This document shows, piece after piece, positions 43,526-53,278 of a stretch of 64,000 nucleotides of DNA (position 1 is the first letter of the stretch; each line of letters starts with the position of its first letter). Under the pieces are notes generated by a model. It was not told where the DNA came from, did no database searches, and saw nothing but the letters and a program-made list of their open reading frames with translations. The stretch spans positions 62,001-126,000 of the forward strand of contig JAKRSC010000008.1 of assembly GCA_022402565.1 (NCBI GenBank). Reading direction: 5' to 3'. A program made the translations under genes and the position numbers. The stretch comes from Hydrotalea sp. GTDB lineage: Bacteria > Bacteroidota > Bacteroidia > Chitinophagales > Chitinophagaceae.

Positions 43526-44510
43526 ACTGTTTTCAAATTTTCAGTCTTGTGAAGTACTCGTTTTGGGTGATGTAATGTTAGACACCTACTGGTGGGGGCA
43601 TGTAGAGCGTATTTCTCCAGAAGCACCTGTGCCAGTAGTTGCAGTTGATAAAAAGGAAATTCGTGCAGGAGGCGCAGCTAATGTTGCTTTAAATGTTCGA
43701 GCATTGGGTGCTGTTGTGCATATGGTTAGTATTGTTGGTGAAGATGAAGCAGGAGAGGAGTTAACTAACTTAATGCAACAACAAGGAATTCAAACACAGG
43801 GAATTATAAAGAGTTCAACAAGGAGAACTACTAACAAGACTAGGATTATCAGTCGAAATCAACATATGATGCGATTAGATGAAGAAGATACATTTGATAT
43901 AAATGAGGTTGATTCTCAGCTATTACTTGGACATGTTGACCATCTTTTGTCGTCAGGAAAAATTAAAGTGCTCATATTTGAAGATTACAATAAAGGGTTA
44001 CTATCAGAGCTACTTATTCAGCATGTTTTAGAGTTGTGCAAAAAGTATCAAGTTATTACTACAGTCGATCCTAAACGAAAAAATTTCTTATCATACAAAG
44101 GGGTTGATGTTTTTAAGCCAAACCTTAAAGAAGTAAAAGATGCATTGGGTATTTGGGTAGATCAAGTTCATTTAACTGTATTAGAAGAAGTGCATCAGCA
44201 GCTAAAACAACACTTGCATCATAGCGTATCTCTCATTACTCTTTCCGAGAAAGGTGTTTTTTGTAAAAATAATCAGGATGCGTTTATCATTCCATCTTAT
44301 GTAAGAAATATTGCTGATGTAAGTGGTGCAGGAGATACAGTCATTGCCGTAGCGTCTTTGGTATACGCACTTACAAAAGATATCAAATGGATGGCTGAAA
44401 TTGCAAATGTAGCTGCAGGACAAGTATGTGAGGAAGTTGGAACAGTTGCTGTGGATGCGGATCGTTTATTAGATGAATTGCAAAATTTATATCCTAACGG
44501 ATTGGCCTAA
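43509..44510 (+). CDS. D-glycero-beta-D-manno-heptose-7-phosphate kinase-like (PfkB family)
   Basis: 333 residues, homologous to the N-terminal (RfaE1) half of HldE; the cytidylyltransferase half is absent. VLVLGDVMLDTYWWGHVERI and SPEAPVPVVAV are the HldE-type start, RAGGAANVALNVRALGA binds the sugar, and ADVSGAGDTVIAVASLVYAL holds the catalytic Asp in the GAGD motif. It would phosphorylate heptose-7-phosphate for lipopolysaccharide inner core. It overlaps the permease gene by 17 nt and the next gene by one base (TAATG), so translation is coupled. ATG at 43509 or 43512 can serve as start. Confidence 0.88.
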   Translation: MMEWSKLFSNFQSCEVLVLGDVMLDTYWWGHVERISPEAPVPVVAVDKKEIRAGGAANVALNVRALGAVVHMVSIVGEDEAGEELTNLMQQQGIQTQGIIKSSTRRTTNKTRIISRNQHMMRLDEEDTFDINEVDSQLLLGHVDHLLSSGKIKVLIFEDYNKGLLSELLIQHVLELCKKYQVITTVDPKRKNFLSYKGVDVFKPNLKEVKDALGIWVDQVHLTVLEEVHQQLKQHLHHSVSLITLSEKGVFCKNNQDAFIIPSYVRNIADVSGAGDTVIAVASLVYALTKDIKWMAEIANVAAGQVCEEVGTVAVDADRLLDELQNLYPNGLA

Positions 44511-45364
44511 TGCAAGTTTCTAACCAATCGAAATTTATGTTACATGATGGAACTTTAGTTCCTATTGGAAATGCCATTATATCTGGAGATGCAGGTGGAT
44601 TCAGGTATGGATATGGTTTTTTTGAAACAATTCGTGTAGTTCAAGGAAAAATACTTTTATGGAAGTATCACGTTCGCCGTATAGAAGAAAGTTTACAATT
44701 GCTTCAACTTACATTTCCTGCTCATGTAACATATGAATCTATATTAAAAGAGATTGAGGTTGTCATTCAAAAAAACTACCATTCAACTGCTAGGGTTCGA
44801 TTAACCTTTTATAAAGGAAGTGGAGGTATATATGATGATGTTTCAAATATTGTACATAGGTTAGTGCAATCCTGGGAGTTGCCAAAAGCGAATTTAGAAT
44901 TTAATAGCAATGGTTTAGATATTGGATTGTATAAGGATTCTTGCAAGCCCACTGGAACATGGAGTCATTTAAAGACTAATAATTATTTGCTCTATGCTCT
45001 AGCAGCAAAATGGGCTAAGCAGCATAAGTGGAACGATGCAATTGTTTTAAATCAGTTTGGAGCCATTGCAGATGCTACAATAGCAAATATCTGGATTGTC
45101 AAAAATGATGTCATCTATACACCAAAAGTTGAAGATGGAGGAGTATCAGGAACCATGCGTGCTTTTTTATTAGATCAATTAAAGGCTACTAACATTGAGG
45201 TGCAGGAGAAATCGCTTTATATAGAGGATATTATAAGCGCCGACGAAGTTTTTCTAACCAATGCTATCTATGGGGTTAGATGGGTGAAACAATTTGAAAA
45301 AACCACTTATAACTTAAAGTGGTCTATGCGCATTCACACATTAACAAAACCACAGAATCTTTAA
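44510..45364 (+). CDS. Class IV aminotransferase (BCAT/PabC/D-Ala aminotransferase-like)
   Basis: 284 residues, PLP fold type IV. FRYGYGFFETIRVVQGKI is the substrate-side motif, SHLKTNNYL contains the PLP Lys, and IADATIANIWIV is the usual following strand. TPKVEDGGVSGTMRAFLLDQ binds the phosphate. This group includes branched-chain aminotransferase, D-amino acid aminotransferase and aminodeoxychorismate lyase (pabC); the sequence does not decide. It starts at a TAATG junction with the kinase gene. Confidence 0.85.
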   Translation: MQVSNQSKFMLHDGTLVPIGNAIISGDAGGFRYGYGFFETIRVVQGKILLWKYHVRRIEESLQLLQLTFPAHVTYESILKEIEVVIQKNYHSTARVRLTFYKGSGGIYDDVSNIVHRLVQSWELPKANLEFNSNGLDIGLYKDSCKPTGTWSHLKTNNYLLYALAAKWAKQHKWNDAIVLNQFGAIADATIANIWIVKNDVIYTPKVEDGGVSGTMRAFLLDQLKATNIEVQEKSLYIEDIISADEVFLTNAIYGVRWVKQFEKTTYNLKWSMRIHTLTKPQNL

Positions 45365-45396
45365 AACATTTTTACATATTAGCTGTTGAATTTGCT

Positions 45397-46704
45397 ATGA
45401 AAAAGTCAATTCATATTATGTGGTTTCGTCGTGATTTGAGATTGCACGATAATGCAGCTTTGTTTCATGCTTTAAAAAGTAATTTACCAGTATTACCAAT
45501 CTTTATTTTCGATTCAGAAATTCTAGACAAGTTAGAAGATAAAGCCGATGCAAGGGTTTCATTTATTCACCGTACTATTCTAAATATTCAAAAACAGTTA
45601 CGAGAAATTGGCAGTGATATAGAAGTTAGATATGGCAAGCCTTTGGAAGTTTTTCAGCAACTTCTATCGCAATATAATATAAAGGCTGTTTATACGAATC
45701 GTGATTATGAGTTGTACGCTAGAAGGCGCGATGAACAAGTAGAGCATTTAATGCGAGCTAATGGAGCAAGCTTCCATGAGTTTAAAGATCATGTAGTATT
45801 TGATAAGTCGGAGGTGGTGAAAGATGATGGTTTGCCTTATACCGTGTTTACTCCTTACAGTAAGAAGTGGAGGGCTAAATTGGAAGTTAGTCCAATTGAA
45901 TGCTTTGATACAAAAGCCTTTTTTTCAAACTTTTTTAAATGCGCATATTTGGATTTACCCAGCTTAGCAAGTATGGGTTTTACTCAAAGTGATATCTCCA
46001 TTCCTTCCTCTATTTTGCCTGAGGATATTGTAAGGCATTATTCTGAACAAAGAGATTTTCCTGCTATTCAAGGAACAACAAGATTAGGAATTCATTATCG
46101 CTTTGGTACAGTTAGTATTAGGGAGATGGCTAAACGATCAATAGGCTTAAATCAAACTTACTTAAACGAGCTTATATGGCGCGATTTCTATCATATGATT
46201 CTCTGGCATTTTCCGCATGTTTGTGAAGGCAAGGCTTTTAGAAAGGAATATGATACAATAGAGTGGAGACGAGATGAGGGCGACTTCGAGAAATGGTGTA
46301 ATGGAAAAACTGGATATCCAATTGTAGATGCTGGTATGCGGGAATTAAATGCGACAGGGTATATGCACAATCGTGTTCGTATGATTGTTGCTTCATTCTT
46401 AGCAAAGCATTTGTTACTAGACTGGCGATTAGGAGAAGCTTATTTTGCAGCAAAACTTTTAGATTTTGATTTTGCTGCTAACAATGGTGGCTGGCAATGG
46501 GCCGCAGGAAGTGGATGTGATGCAGCACCTTATTTTAGGGTGTTTAATCCAACACTTCAAACTGAAAAATTTGATAAGAAATTAGAGTATATCCGCAAGT
46601 GGGTGCCAGAGTTAGATTCATTTGATTATCCTAAGCCAATGGTAGTTCATGAAGTTGCAAGAAAACGGGCTTTAGATGTTTATGGAAGGGCACTCAAGAA
46701 GTAG
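45397..46704 (+). CDS. Deoxyribodipyrimidine photolyase (cryptochrome/photolyase family)
   Basis: 435 residues from ATG 45397; the frame is open further upstream into the aminotransferase gene. N-terminal domain: HIMWFRRDLRLHDNAALFHA, the antenna-domain start. C-terminal FAD domain: NELIWRDFYHMILWHFP, TGYPIVDAGMRELNATGYMH, NRVRMIVASFL, and NNGGWQWAAGSGCDAAPYF. All FAD-site motifs are present, so it should repair cyclobutane pyrimidine dimers in light. Its last 11 bases overlap queG on the other strand. Confidence 0.92.
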   Translation: MKKSIHIMWFRRDLRLHDNAALFHALKSNLPVLPIFIFDSEILDKLEDKADARVSFIHRTILNIQKQLREIGSDIEVRYGKPLEVFQQLLSQYNIKAVYTNRDYELYARRRDEQVEHLMRANGASFHEFKDHVVFDKSEVVKDDGLPYTVFTPYSKKWRAKLEVSPIECFDTKAFFSNFFKCAYLDLPSLASMGFTQSDISIPSSILPEDIVRHYSEQRDFPAIQGTTRLGIHYRFGTVSIREMAKRSIGLNQTYLNELIWRDFYHMILWHFPHVCEGKAFRKEYDTIEWRRDEGDFEKWCNGKTGYPIVDAGMRELNATGYMHNRVRMIVASFLAKHLLLDWRLGEAYFAAKLLDFDFAANNGGWQWAAGSGCDAAPYFRVFNPTLQTEKFDKKLEYIRKWVPELDSFDYPKPMVVHEVARKRALDVYGRALKK

Positions 46705-47626
46705 AACGAATCCATTGTAGGTTTCGTTGAATACCATGCAATTTTGAACGTTTGATAGCTGATTTACCAAAGATCTTTTGGAAGCTATCTTCTGTTAAAG
46801 CTTCCCAGTCTTTAATTGAGAAGCTCATAATCTCTTGCAGTGGTGTAAATGCAGTTTCTTTATGCGGCTGACTGAATCTATTCCATGGACAAACATCTTG
46901 ACAAATATCACATCCAAATAACCAATCATTCCAATTTGGCTTCTCGTTTTTTGGAAGGACTAACTCTTTTAATTCGATTGTGAAGTAACTAATACATTTA
47001 CTGCCATTCACTACTTTATTAGGTAAGATAGCTTCTGTTGGACAAGCATCTATACATTTTGTGCAGGTGCCGCAAAAGTCCTTCGGTAAAGGACTATCAG
47101 GTACTAATTCCAAGTCAGTAATTAATGTTGCAATAAAAAAGAAAGATCCTGCTTTAGGATGAATAAGATTTCCATTTTTGCCAACCCATCCTAGTCCCGA
47201 TTTTTGCGCCCAAGTTCTTTCTAATACTGGTGCTGAGTCAACAAATCCACGACCTTGTATATCGCCAACGATTTCTTTGATTTGTATTAGCAGTTGTTTT
47301 AGTTGTTTTCGAATAACAATATGATAGTCTTCACCATAAGCATAACTAGCCACTTTAGGCTGGTTGGCATCTTGCTTATTTGTAGGGTAATAATTTTTTA
47401 AAAGCGTAATTACTGATTTTGCACCAGGCACCAATCTACTTGGATCGATTCTTAATTCAAAATGGTTTTCCATATAATGCATGCTTCCATGCATTCCTTT
47501 ATTTAGCCATGCTTCTAATCTTCTAGCATCTTCAGTAAGTGGCTCAGCTTTAGCAAATCCACAAAATGAAAACCCCATTTCTAGAGCTAAATTTTTGATG
47601 CGATGAGCAAGAACATCGGGTTGCAT
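46694..47626 (-). CDS. queG: Epoxyqueuosine reductase QueG
   Basis: 310 residues. Two [4Fe-4S] motifs are present: CGTCTKCIDACPTEAI near 190-205, and CDICQDVCPWNRF around 240-252. SYAYGEDYHIVIRK and RGFVDSAPVLERTWAQKSGL belong to the cobalamin-binding QueG domain. It reduces epoxyqueuosine to queuosine in tRNA, after Tgt. At 310 aa it lacks the C-terminal HEAT-like tail of longer homologues. It ends 4 nt from the next minus-strand gene upstream. Confidence 0.95.
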   Translation of the reverse strand: MQPDVLAHRIKNLALEMGFSFCGFAKAEPLTEDARRLEAWLNKGMHGSMHYMENHFELRIDPSRLVPGAKSVITLLKNYYPTNKQDANQPKVASYAYGEDYHIVIRKQLKQLLIQIKEIVGDIQGRGFVDSAPVLERTWAQKSGLGWVGKNGNLIHPKAGSFFFIATLITDLELVPDSPLPKDFCGTCTKCIDACPTEAILPNKVVNGSKCISYFTIELKELVLPKNEKPNWNDWLFGCDICQDVCPWNRFSQPHKETAFTPLQEIMSFSIKDWEALTEDSFQKIFGKSAIKRSKLHGIQRNLQWIRSTS

Positions 47627-47630
47627 GATA

Positions 47631-48674
47631 TTACTTTAAATCAATGGCTTGTTCTACCAATTGTTGAATTTGCAACATAATTGGTCTTTTGTCTTCACCA
47701 GAAGTTTCCTTAGTCAAGAAAACAGCAGAATAATTTCTTTTCTTATCGACCCATGCCCAAGAACCATTCATACTTAGTCCAACTAAAATAGCGCCATCTC
47801 CATTCATTTCAGGTACAATCCATGAACCTAACCCAAAGCTCAAACCATCAGCTGTTTTTGGAACAGCTCTCATAGTACTATTCTCTACTTGTACTGACCA
47901 GCAAGCTTCTACTGTTGATTCGCTTAATACCTTTTTGCCATTTACCATTCCCTTATTCAACAACATTTGTAGAAACTGAGTTATATCAACGGCTGTTGAT
48001 TTGCCACCTGCAGATGGGTTAGGGGCACCACCATCTTCGTTATAAAAAATAGTTGAACGCATCATTAAGGGACGAGTAATTTTTTCTTGCATCAGTTGTT
48101 CAAACTTCTTTTTAGTTGCAATTTCTGCAGCACGAGCAGCGAGGTTCAATCCAACTGATCCGAATAAAAATGATTCACCAGCATTAAAATCAATATCTCG
48201 TCTAATAATATCATTTGCTTCCTCTTCAAGATTAGTATACTTCTTTCGCTTAAACATTCCAGCTATACCCGACTTGTCTTGCATTAATCCAGTTTGATGT
48301 GTAATACAATGTTTAAATGTTATATAATTTCTAGAGTACTTTGCCATTTCTGGAATGAATTGTACCAATTTATCATCTAGGTCAATTTTACCTTCATCGG
48401 CAAGTTGAAGAATGAGTGCGCTGCTCAACCACTGACTAATAAACCCAATGGGCACTTGTAGTTTTGGGTCGAAATCGCCCATTTTTTTTGTATAAACAGC
48501 CTTTCCATCCTTTACAACATAAAGAACAAATTGGCTACTAAAGCTCTTCTTAGACCCCTCTAATTTTGCATCTAAATAGCTGAAATCATATTGTGCATTA
48601 GTAAACTGTAATAAAAGCAGAAAGCTGCAAATTGTTATGACTTTTCTGCGTAAAAATCTTGCTGGAACTGACAT
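47631..48674 (-). CDS. Exported beta-lactamase-fold protein lacking catalytic residues
   Basis: 347 residues from ATG 48674; longer in-frame starts (48713, 48749) exist. A signal peptide ends near FTNAQ. The body aligns by eye to class C-type serine hydrolases (LADEGKIDLDDKL, HCITHQTGL, GSVGLNLAARAAE). At the catalytic SxxK position (residues 78-81) the sequence is FISQ: Ser is Phe and Lys is Gln. The Tyr of the second motif is Phe171 (FLFGSVG). All three catalytic residues are therefore changed. It is probably a binding protein rather than an enzyme; a ligand is unknown. It precedes queG by 4 nt. Confidence 0.7.
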   Translation of the reverse strand: MSVPARFLRRKVITICSFLLLLQFTNAQYDFSYLDAKLEGSKKSFSSQFVLYVVKDGKAVYTKKMGDFDPKLQVPIGFISQWLSSALILQLADEGKIDLDDKLVQFIPEMAKYSRNYITFKHCITHQTGLMQDKSGIAGMFKRKKYTNLEEEANDIIRRDIDFNAGESFLFGSVGLNLAARAAEIATKKKFEQLMQEKITRPLMMRSTIFYNEDGGAPNPSAGGKSTAVDITQFLQMLLNKGMVNGKKVLSESTVEACWSVQVENSTMRAVPKTADGLSFGLGSWIVPEMNGDGAILVGLSMNGSWAWVDKKRNYSAVFLTKETSGEDKRPIMLQIQQLVEQAIDLK

Positions 48675-48762
48675 TTTAGCCGAATTAGAGTTGTGGAAAA
48701 TAGTTTGATGCATAAGAACTAGCAAGTTAATTAGCTTACTTGAAAACAAAAAACAAAGATGT

Positions 48763-51357
48763 ATGAACTTAAATAACTATACCATTAAAGCCCAAGAAAC
48801 TGTACAAGCTGCACAACAGCTTGCTTACAATTCTGGTCATGCTCAAATAGATACCGCGCATATTCTGTTGGCCTTATTAAAGGATGAAGATAATGCCATA
48901 GAATATTTGTTAAAAAAGAATAACACATCTTCTCAGTTTATTCAAAAACGAATAGAGGATAGATTCAAGCAACTACCTAAAATGCATGCTGGTGAACCAG
49001 CTCAAAGTTTGAGTAAAGAAGCTGGTAATGCTTTGCTCAAGGCAAATGCAGCGCTAACCCTTTTCAAAGATGAATTTGTTACTCCAGAACATCTATTACT
49101 TGGATTAATTCAAAATGCAGATTCAGTATCAACAATTTTGAAAGATGCGGGAATGACAGAAAATGGGTTAATAGCTGCAATCAAAGAATTGCGAAAAGGC
49201 GAAAGAGTTACCTCGCAAACCTCAACTCAGTCATTTCAATCACTACAAAAGTATGCTAAGAATTTAAATGAATTAGCAGCTCAAGGCAAGCTAGATCCAG
49301 TTATTGGAAGAGATGAAGAAATAAGAAGAACCTTACATATTTTATCTCGAAGATCTAAAAATAATCCAATTCTTGTTGGTGAGCCAGGCGTTGGTAAAAC
49401 AGCTATTGTAGAAGGGTTAGCTATGCGTATTATTAATGGCGATGTCCCTGAAAATTTAAAGAAGAAAGTGATTTATGGGTTAGATATGGGTCAATTAGTG
49501 GCTGGTGCAAAGTATAAAGGTGAATTTGAAGAAAGACTAAATGCAGTTATTAAAGAAGTGACTGATTCTGATGGAGATATTATTTTATTCATTGATGAAA
49601 TTCATACACTCATTGGTGCTGGAGGTGGAGAAGGAGCAATGGACGCAGCGAATATTTTAAAGCCTGCATTAGCAAGAGGAGAGTTAAGAGCAATAGGTGC
49701 AACTACTTTAAATGAGTATCAAAAATATTTTGAAAAGGATAAAGCACTTGAAAGAAGATTTCAGAAAGTAATGGTGGATGAACCTAGTGTGGAAGATGCC
49801 ATTTCAATTTTACGAGGTTTGAAAGATCGATATGAAAGTCATCATCAGGTGCGCATTAAAGATGAAGCAATCATAGCAGCAGTTGAATTATCACACAGAT
49901 ATGTAACTGATCGTTTTCTTCCAGATAAAGCTATTGATTTAATAGACGAGAGCGCAGCTAAGTTAAGGCTGGAAATGAATTCCATGCCAGAAGAACTTGA
50001 TACGTTGGAGCGCCAAATTCGTCAACTTGAAATTGAACGGGAAGCCATCAAGCGAGAAGATGATCAAGAAAAACTAAAAGAGTTAAATACAGAGATTGCT
50101 AATTTAATGGTTAGTCGTGATACATTTAAGTCGAAGTGGAAAGCCGAAAAAGAATTGGTTGATCAAGTTCAAGAAGCTAAGTCAAAAATTGAAACTTACA
50201 AACTAGAAGCAGAACGTGCAGAGCGTGATGGCGACTTTGGTAAGGTTGCAGAAATCAGATATGGAAGAATTAAAGATGAGGAAAAGAAAATAGCTGATTT
50301 GAGTCATCAGTTATCTAAAGCGTCAGAAAAACGATTATTAAAAGAAGAAGTTGATGCAGAAGATATTGCTGAAAATATTGCAAAGGCAACAGGAATTCCA
50401 GTTAGTAAAATGATACAAAGTGAAAAGCTTAAGTTGCTTCATTTAGAAGATGAATTACATGGTAGGGTAGTTGGTCAAGAAGAAGCTATTACAGCTGTTG
50501 CAGATGCTATTAGAAGAAGCAGAGCTGGATTAAATGATCCAAGAAAACCAATTGGTTCATTTGTATTTCTTGGAACAACAGGTGTTGGTAAAACTGAATT
50601 GGCAAAAGCGCTGGCTGAGTATCTCTTCGATGATGAATCTATGATGACGCGAATTGACATGAGTGAGTATCAAGAAAAGCATACTGTAAGCCGATTGGTT
50701 GGAGCCCCTCCAGGTTATGTAGGGTATGATGAGGGTGGACAACTAACTGAGGCTATTCGAAGAAAGCCTTATAGTGTAGTTCTTTTAGATGAAATTGAAA
50801 AAGCTCATCCTGATGTTTGGAATGTATTGTTACAAGTGTTAGATGATGGTCGCTTAACAGATAACAAGGGTAGGGTAGTTAACTTTAAGAATACCATTAT
50901 AATTATGACTACTAACTTAGGTAGTCATATTATACAAGAAGCTTTTGAAACTGTGAATGAATCTAATAGAACAGTTATAACACAGAAGGTAAAAGCAGAA
51001 GTGATGCAGTTATTAAAACAAACAATACGGCCTGAATTTTTAAATCGAATTGATGAGATTATTCTGTTCCAGCCGTTATTAAAAGATGAGATTAAGAAAA
51101 TAATAAAAATTCAATTCGAACAATTGAGACAGATGGTTGCAAAAAATGGAATTATTCTCCACTTTAGCGACTATACTTTTGATTTTATTGCAGATCATGG
51201 TTTTGATCCACAGTATGGTGCTCGACCGCTAAAAAGGCTCATACAGAAAGAAATAGTAAATGGCTTGAGTAAAAAAATTCTAAGTGGAGAAATTGATCGA
51301 CAAGCACCAGTTTTGGTTGATGTTTTCGATGGAATAGTAGTATTTCGGAATCAGTAA
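48763..51357 (+). CDS. clpB: ATP-dependent disaggregase ClpB
   Basis: 864 residues. N-terminal Clp repeat (1-145), first AAA+ domain with Walker A GEPGVGKT near 206, coiled-coil middle domain (about 410-530, [19 protein letters not shown]), and a second AAA+ domain with GTTGVGKT near 606 and [14 protein letters not shown]. It rescues aggregated proteins with DnaK. It is divergent from the beta-lactamase-fold gene. No CIRCE or other known heat-shock site was recognised in the 88-bp gap. Confidence 0.97.
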   Translation: MNLNNYTIKAQETVQAAQQLAYNSGHAQIDTAHILLALLKDEDNAIEYLLKKNNTSSQFIQKRIEDRFKQLPKMHAGEPAQSLSKEAGNALLKANAALTLFKDEFVTPEHLLLGLIQNADSVSTILKDAGMTENGLIAAIKELRKGERVTSQTSTQSFQSLQKYAKNLNELAAQGKLDPVIGRDEEIRRTLHILSRRSKNNPILVGEPGVGKTAIVEGLAMRIINGDVPENLKKKVIYGLDMGQLVAGAKYKGEFEERLNAVIKEVTDSDGDIILFIDEIHTLIGAGGGEGAMDAANILKPALARGELRAIGATTLNEYQKYFEKDKALERRFQKVMVDEPSVEDAISILRGLKDRYESHHQVRIKDEAIIAAVELSHRYVTDRFLPDKAIDLIDESAAKLRLEMNSMPEELDTLERQIRQLEIEREAIKREDDQEKLKELNTEIANLMVSRDTFKSKWKAEKELVDQVQEAKSKIETYKLEAERAERDGDFGKVAEIRYGRIKDEEKKIADLSHQLSKASEKRLLKEEVDAEDIAENIAKATGIPVSKMIQSEKLKLLHLEDELHGRVVGQEEAITAVADAIRRSRAGLNDPRKPIGSFVFLGTTGVGKTELAKALAEYLFDDESMMTRIDMSEYQEKHTVSRLVGAPPGYVGYDEGGQLTEAIRRKPYSVVLLDEIEKAHPDVWNVLLQVLDDGRLTDNKGRVVNFKNTIIIMTTNLGSHIIQEAFETVNESNRTVITQKVKAEVMQLLKQTIRPEFLNRIDEIILFQPLLKDEIKKIIKIQFEQLRQMVAKNGIILHFSDYTFDFIADHGFDPQYGARPLKRLIQKEIVNGLSKKILSGEIDRQAPVLVDVFDGIVVFRNQ

Positions 51358-51384
51358 GATTCATCTAAATTAACTTAATTCATC

Positions 51385-51421
51385 TAAGCCTGCATACTTA
51401 TATTTGCAGGCTTAAACTTTT
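51385..51421 (+). terminator. Terminator after clpB
   Basis: TAAGCCTGCA (51385-51394) and TGCAGGCTTA (51405-51414), a perfect 10-bp stem with a 10-nt loop; the following T run is short (CTTTTT at 51417-51422). Confidence 0.7.
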
Positions 51422-51424
51422 TAT

Positions 51425-52246
51425 ATGTCAATACTCATGCAGCAATTACAAGAGTCAGCTAATTTCATTCGTTCAAAATCTGGAGAGTCAGCAGAAATTG
51501 GAATTATCTTAGGTAGTGGATTAGGAAATTTAGCAAATCAAATATCTACTGAATTTAGTATTGAGTATAAAGATATTCCACATTTTCCTGTAAGTACTGT
51601 TGAAGGTCATACAGGTAAACTTATTCTTGGCAAATTGGGAACAAAAAAAGTTTGGGTTATGAGTGGTCGTTTCCATTTTTATGAAGGTTACACACCTCAA
51701 CAAGTGGCATATCCTGTTCGAGTTATGAAAATGTTGGGTGTACAAACACTCTTATTATCAAATGCTGCTGGTGGGGTTCATCCAAGCTTCAAGGTGGGCG
51801 ATTTAATGATTATACGTGATCATATTAGTCTGTTTACAATAAATCCCTTATTAGGAAAAAATGAAGATCAACTAGGCACTCGTTTTCCTGATATGAGTGA
51901 GCCTTATAGTAAAGAGCTTATACAAAAAGCAAAAGAAATAGCTGCTAATCATGAAATTTTAGTACATGAGGGTGTTTATCTAGGGGTAACTGGGCCAACA
52001 TTTGAAACAAGGGCTGAATATCAATTGATTAAAAACGTGGGAGGAGATGCTGTTGGGATGAGTACTGTACAAGAAAATATAGTTGCAGTACATTGTGGGA
52101 TGAAAGTGTTTGCTATTAGTGTAATTACAGATCTTGGAATTCGCGAAGAAGAAAATATTATAACGCACCAAGAGGTATTAGAGGCTGCCAATGCAGCTGA
52201 GCCTAAATTGACAACCTTATTCAAAGATTTAGTAGAGCAGATTTAA
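51425..52246 (+). CDS. Purine nucleoside phosphorylase
   Basis: 273 residues, PNP of the trimeric type I family. GIILGSGLGNLA binds phosphate, HFPVSTVEGHTGKL and GRFHFYEGY follow, NAAGGVHPSFKVGDLM and GPTFETRAEYQ bind purine and ribose, and GGDAVGMSTVQEN closes the site. It splits purine nucleosides to base and ribose-1-phosphate for salvage. It is a single gene between two terminators. ATG 51425 or 51437 could be the start. Confidence 0.95.
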   Translation: MSILMQQLQESANFIRSKSGESAEIGIILGSGLGNLANQISTEFSIEYKDIPHFPVSTVEGHTGKLILGKLGTKKVWVMSGRFHFYEGYTPQQVAYPVRVMKMLGVQTLLLSNAAGGVHPSFKVGDLMIIRDHISLFTINPLLGKNEDQLGTRFPDMSEPYSKELIQKAKEIAANHEILVHEGVYLGVTGPTFETRAEYQLIKNVGGDAVGMSTVQENIVAVHCGMKVFAISVITDLGIREEENIITHQEVLEAANAAEPKLTTLFKDLVEQI

Positions 52247-52267
52247 TAATAACTGAGTTTTTTTATG

Positions 52268-52293
52268 AAGTCCGTTATTTAACGGACTTTTTT
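52268..52293 (+). terminator. Terminator after purine nucleoside phosphorylase
   Basis: AAGTCCGTT (52268-52276), loop ATTT, AACGGACTT (52281-52289), then TTTT. Perfect 9-bp stem. Confidence 0.85.
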
Positions 52294-52630
52294 ATTACCC
52301 CCTATTTCAAGGGATTGCAAGAATTTGATTAAGGATGGAAGTTTGTACTGTTAAACACCCGTTTTAACATCCAAGAAAAATCCTAAAAAACCAAAGTTCT
52401 TTGAATGATTTATAGACCCCTATAATAAGGGATTGGACAAGCACTAAAGATTTCTAAGCTTTGTACCATCATTTGATAAAGCCCCTTTATCATCTGATAT
52501 CCTTAGGAAAACCCTCGATATCTATGAAAAAATCTGTGTTTGAATCCAGTATCAACGAGGGGGGAGTTTCGTCTCCTCTCTCTTTCTTCATTCTGTACAA
52601 AGAGGAAATCTTACATTTACCCACAAAAAA
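52294..52630. other. 337-bp noncoding leader with repeated CCCCTA...AAGGGATTG elements
   Basis: No convincing gene is seen. Two similar elements, CCCCTATTTCAAGGGATTG (52299-52317) and CCCCTATAATAAGGGATTG (52417-52435), differ only in the middle and stand 118 bp apart; each has an inverted CCC/GGG pair. A looser CCCCTTTATCA occurs at about 52482. They may be binding sites for the response regulator that follows, or structured RNA in its leader. Confidence 0.4.
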
Positions 52631-53278
52631 ATGATCCAAGTCGGCATAATAGAAGATGATCCTAAACTGCGTCATAATTTTGAGCAGTTTTTTAAGCTCG
52701 ATAAGGAGGTGAATCTACTTTTTTCTTATTCAAGCATGGAGCAATTTTTATCGAGTAAAGACCAGCTTTCCTACTCACCTTTTTTGGTGTTTTTAGATCT
52801 AGGCTTACCTGGAATAAATGGACTTGAAGGAATTGCAATAGTTAACAAGTCATTTCCAGAAGCGCATTTGGTTATTCTAAGTGGTAATACAGATGAAGAT
52901 ATGATTTGGCAAGCTATGGTGAAGGGAGCCAATGGATACTTGATTAAGCCTGTTTCTCTGAACGATTTGAAGAAACAGCTTGATGTAGTAAAGCAAGGGG
53001 GCGCACTTATTTCCCCTGAAGCTGCACAAATTTTAGTAAGTAGGGTTAATCAGTTTCATGCGCCTAAGAAATCATTTTCAAGTGATAAATTAACACCTCG
53101 CGAAAATGAAGTCATGGAGCAACTTGTCAATGGATTTACCTACAAAGAAATTGCATCTGTATTAGGGATATCTTCAACAACGGTCAATGATCATTTAAAG
53201 AATATATATGTTAAACTCGGAGTGAATTCCAAAGCGGAACTCATTTCAAAAATTTTATCAGAAAGAGCTGGATCATGA
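52631..53278 (+). CDS. NarL/FixJ-type response regulator
   Basis: 215 residues. Receiver domain (1-120) with IIEDDP acidic pocket, phosphoacceptor Asp56 in FLDLGLPG, Ser/Thr in ILSGN and the conserved Lys in LIKPVS. C-terminal LuxR-type helix-turn-helix: LTPRENEVMEQLVNGFTYKE and IASVLGISSTTVNDHLKNIY. It binds DNA when phosphorylated. Its stop overlaps the kinase start by 4 nt (ATGA), so the pair is translationally coupled. Confidence 0.94.
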   Translation: MIQVGIIEDDPKLRHNFEQFFKLDKEVNLLFSYSSMEQFLSSKDQLSYSPFLVFLDLGLPGINGLEGIAIVNKSFPEAHLVILSGNTDEDMIWQAMVKGANGYLIKPVSLNDLKKQLDVVKQGGALISPEAAQILVSRVNQFHAPKKSFSSDKLTPRENEVMEQLVNGFTYKEIASVLGISSTTVNDHLKNIYVKLGVNSKAELISKILSERAGS

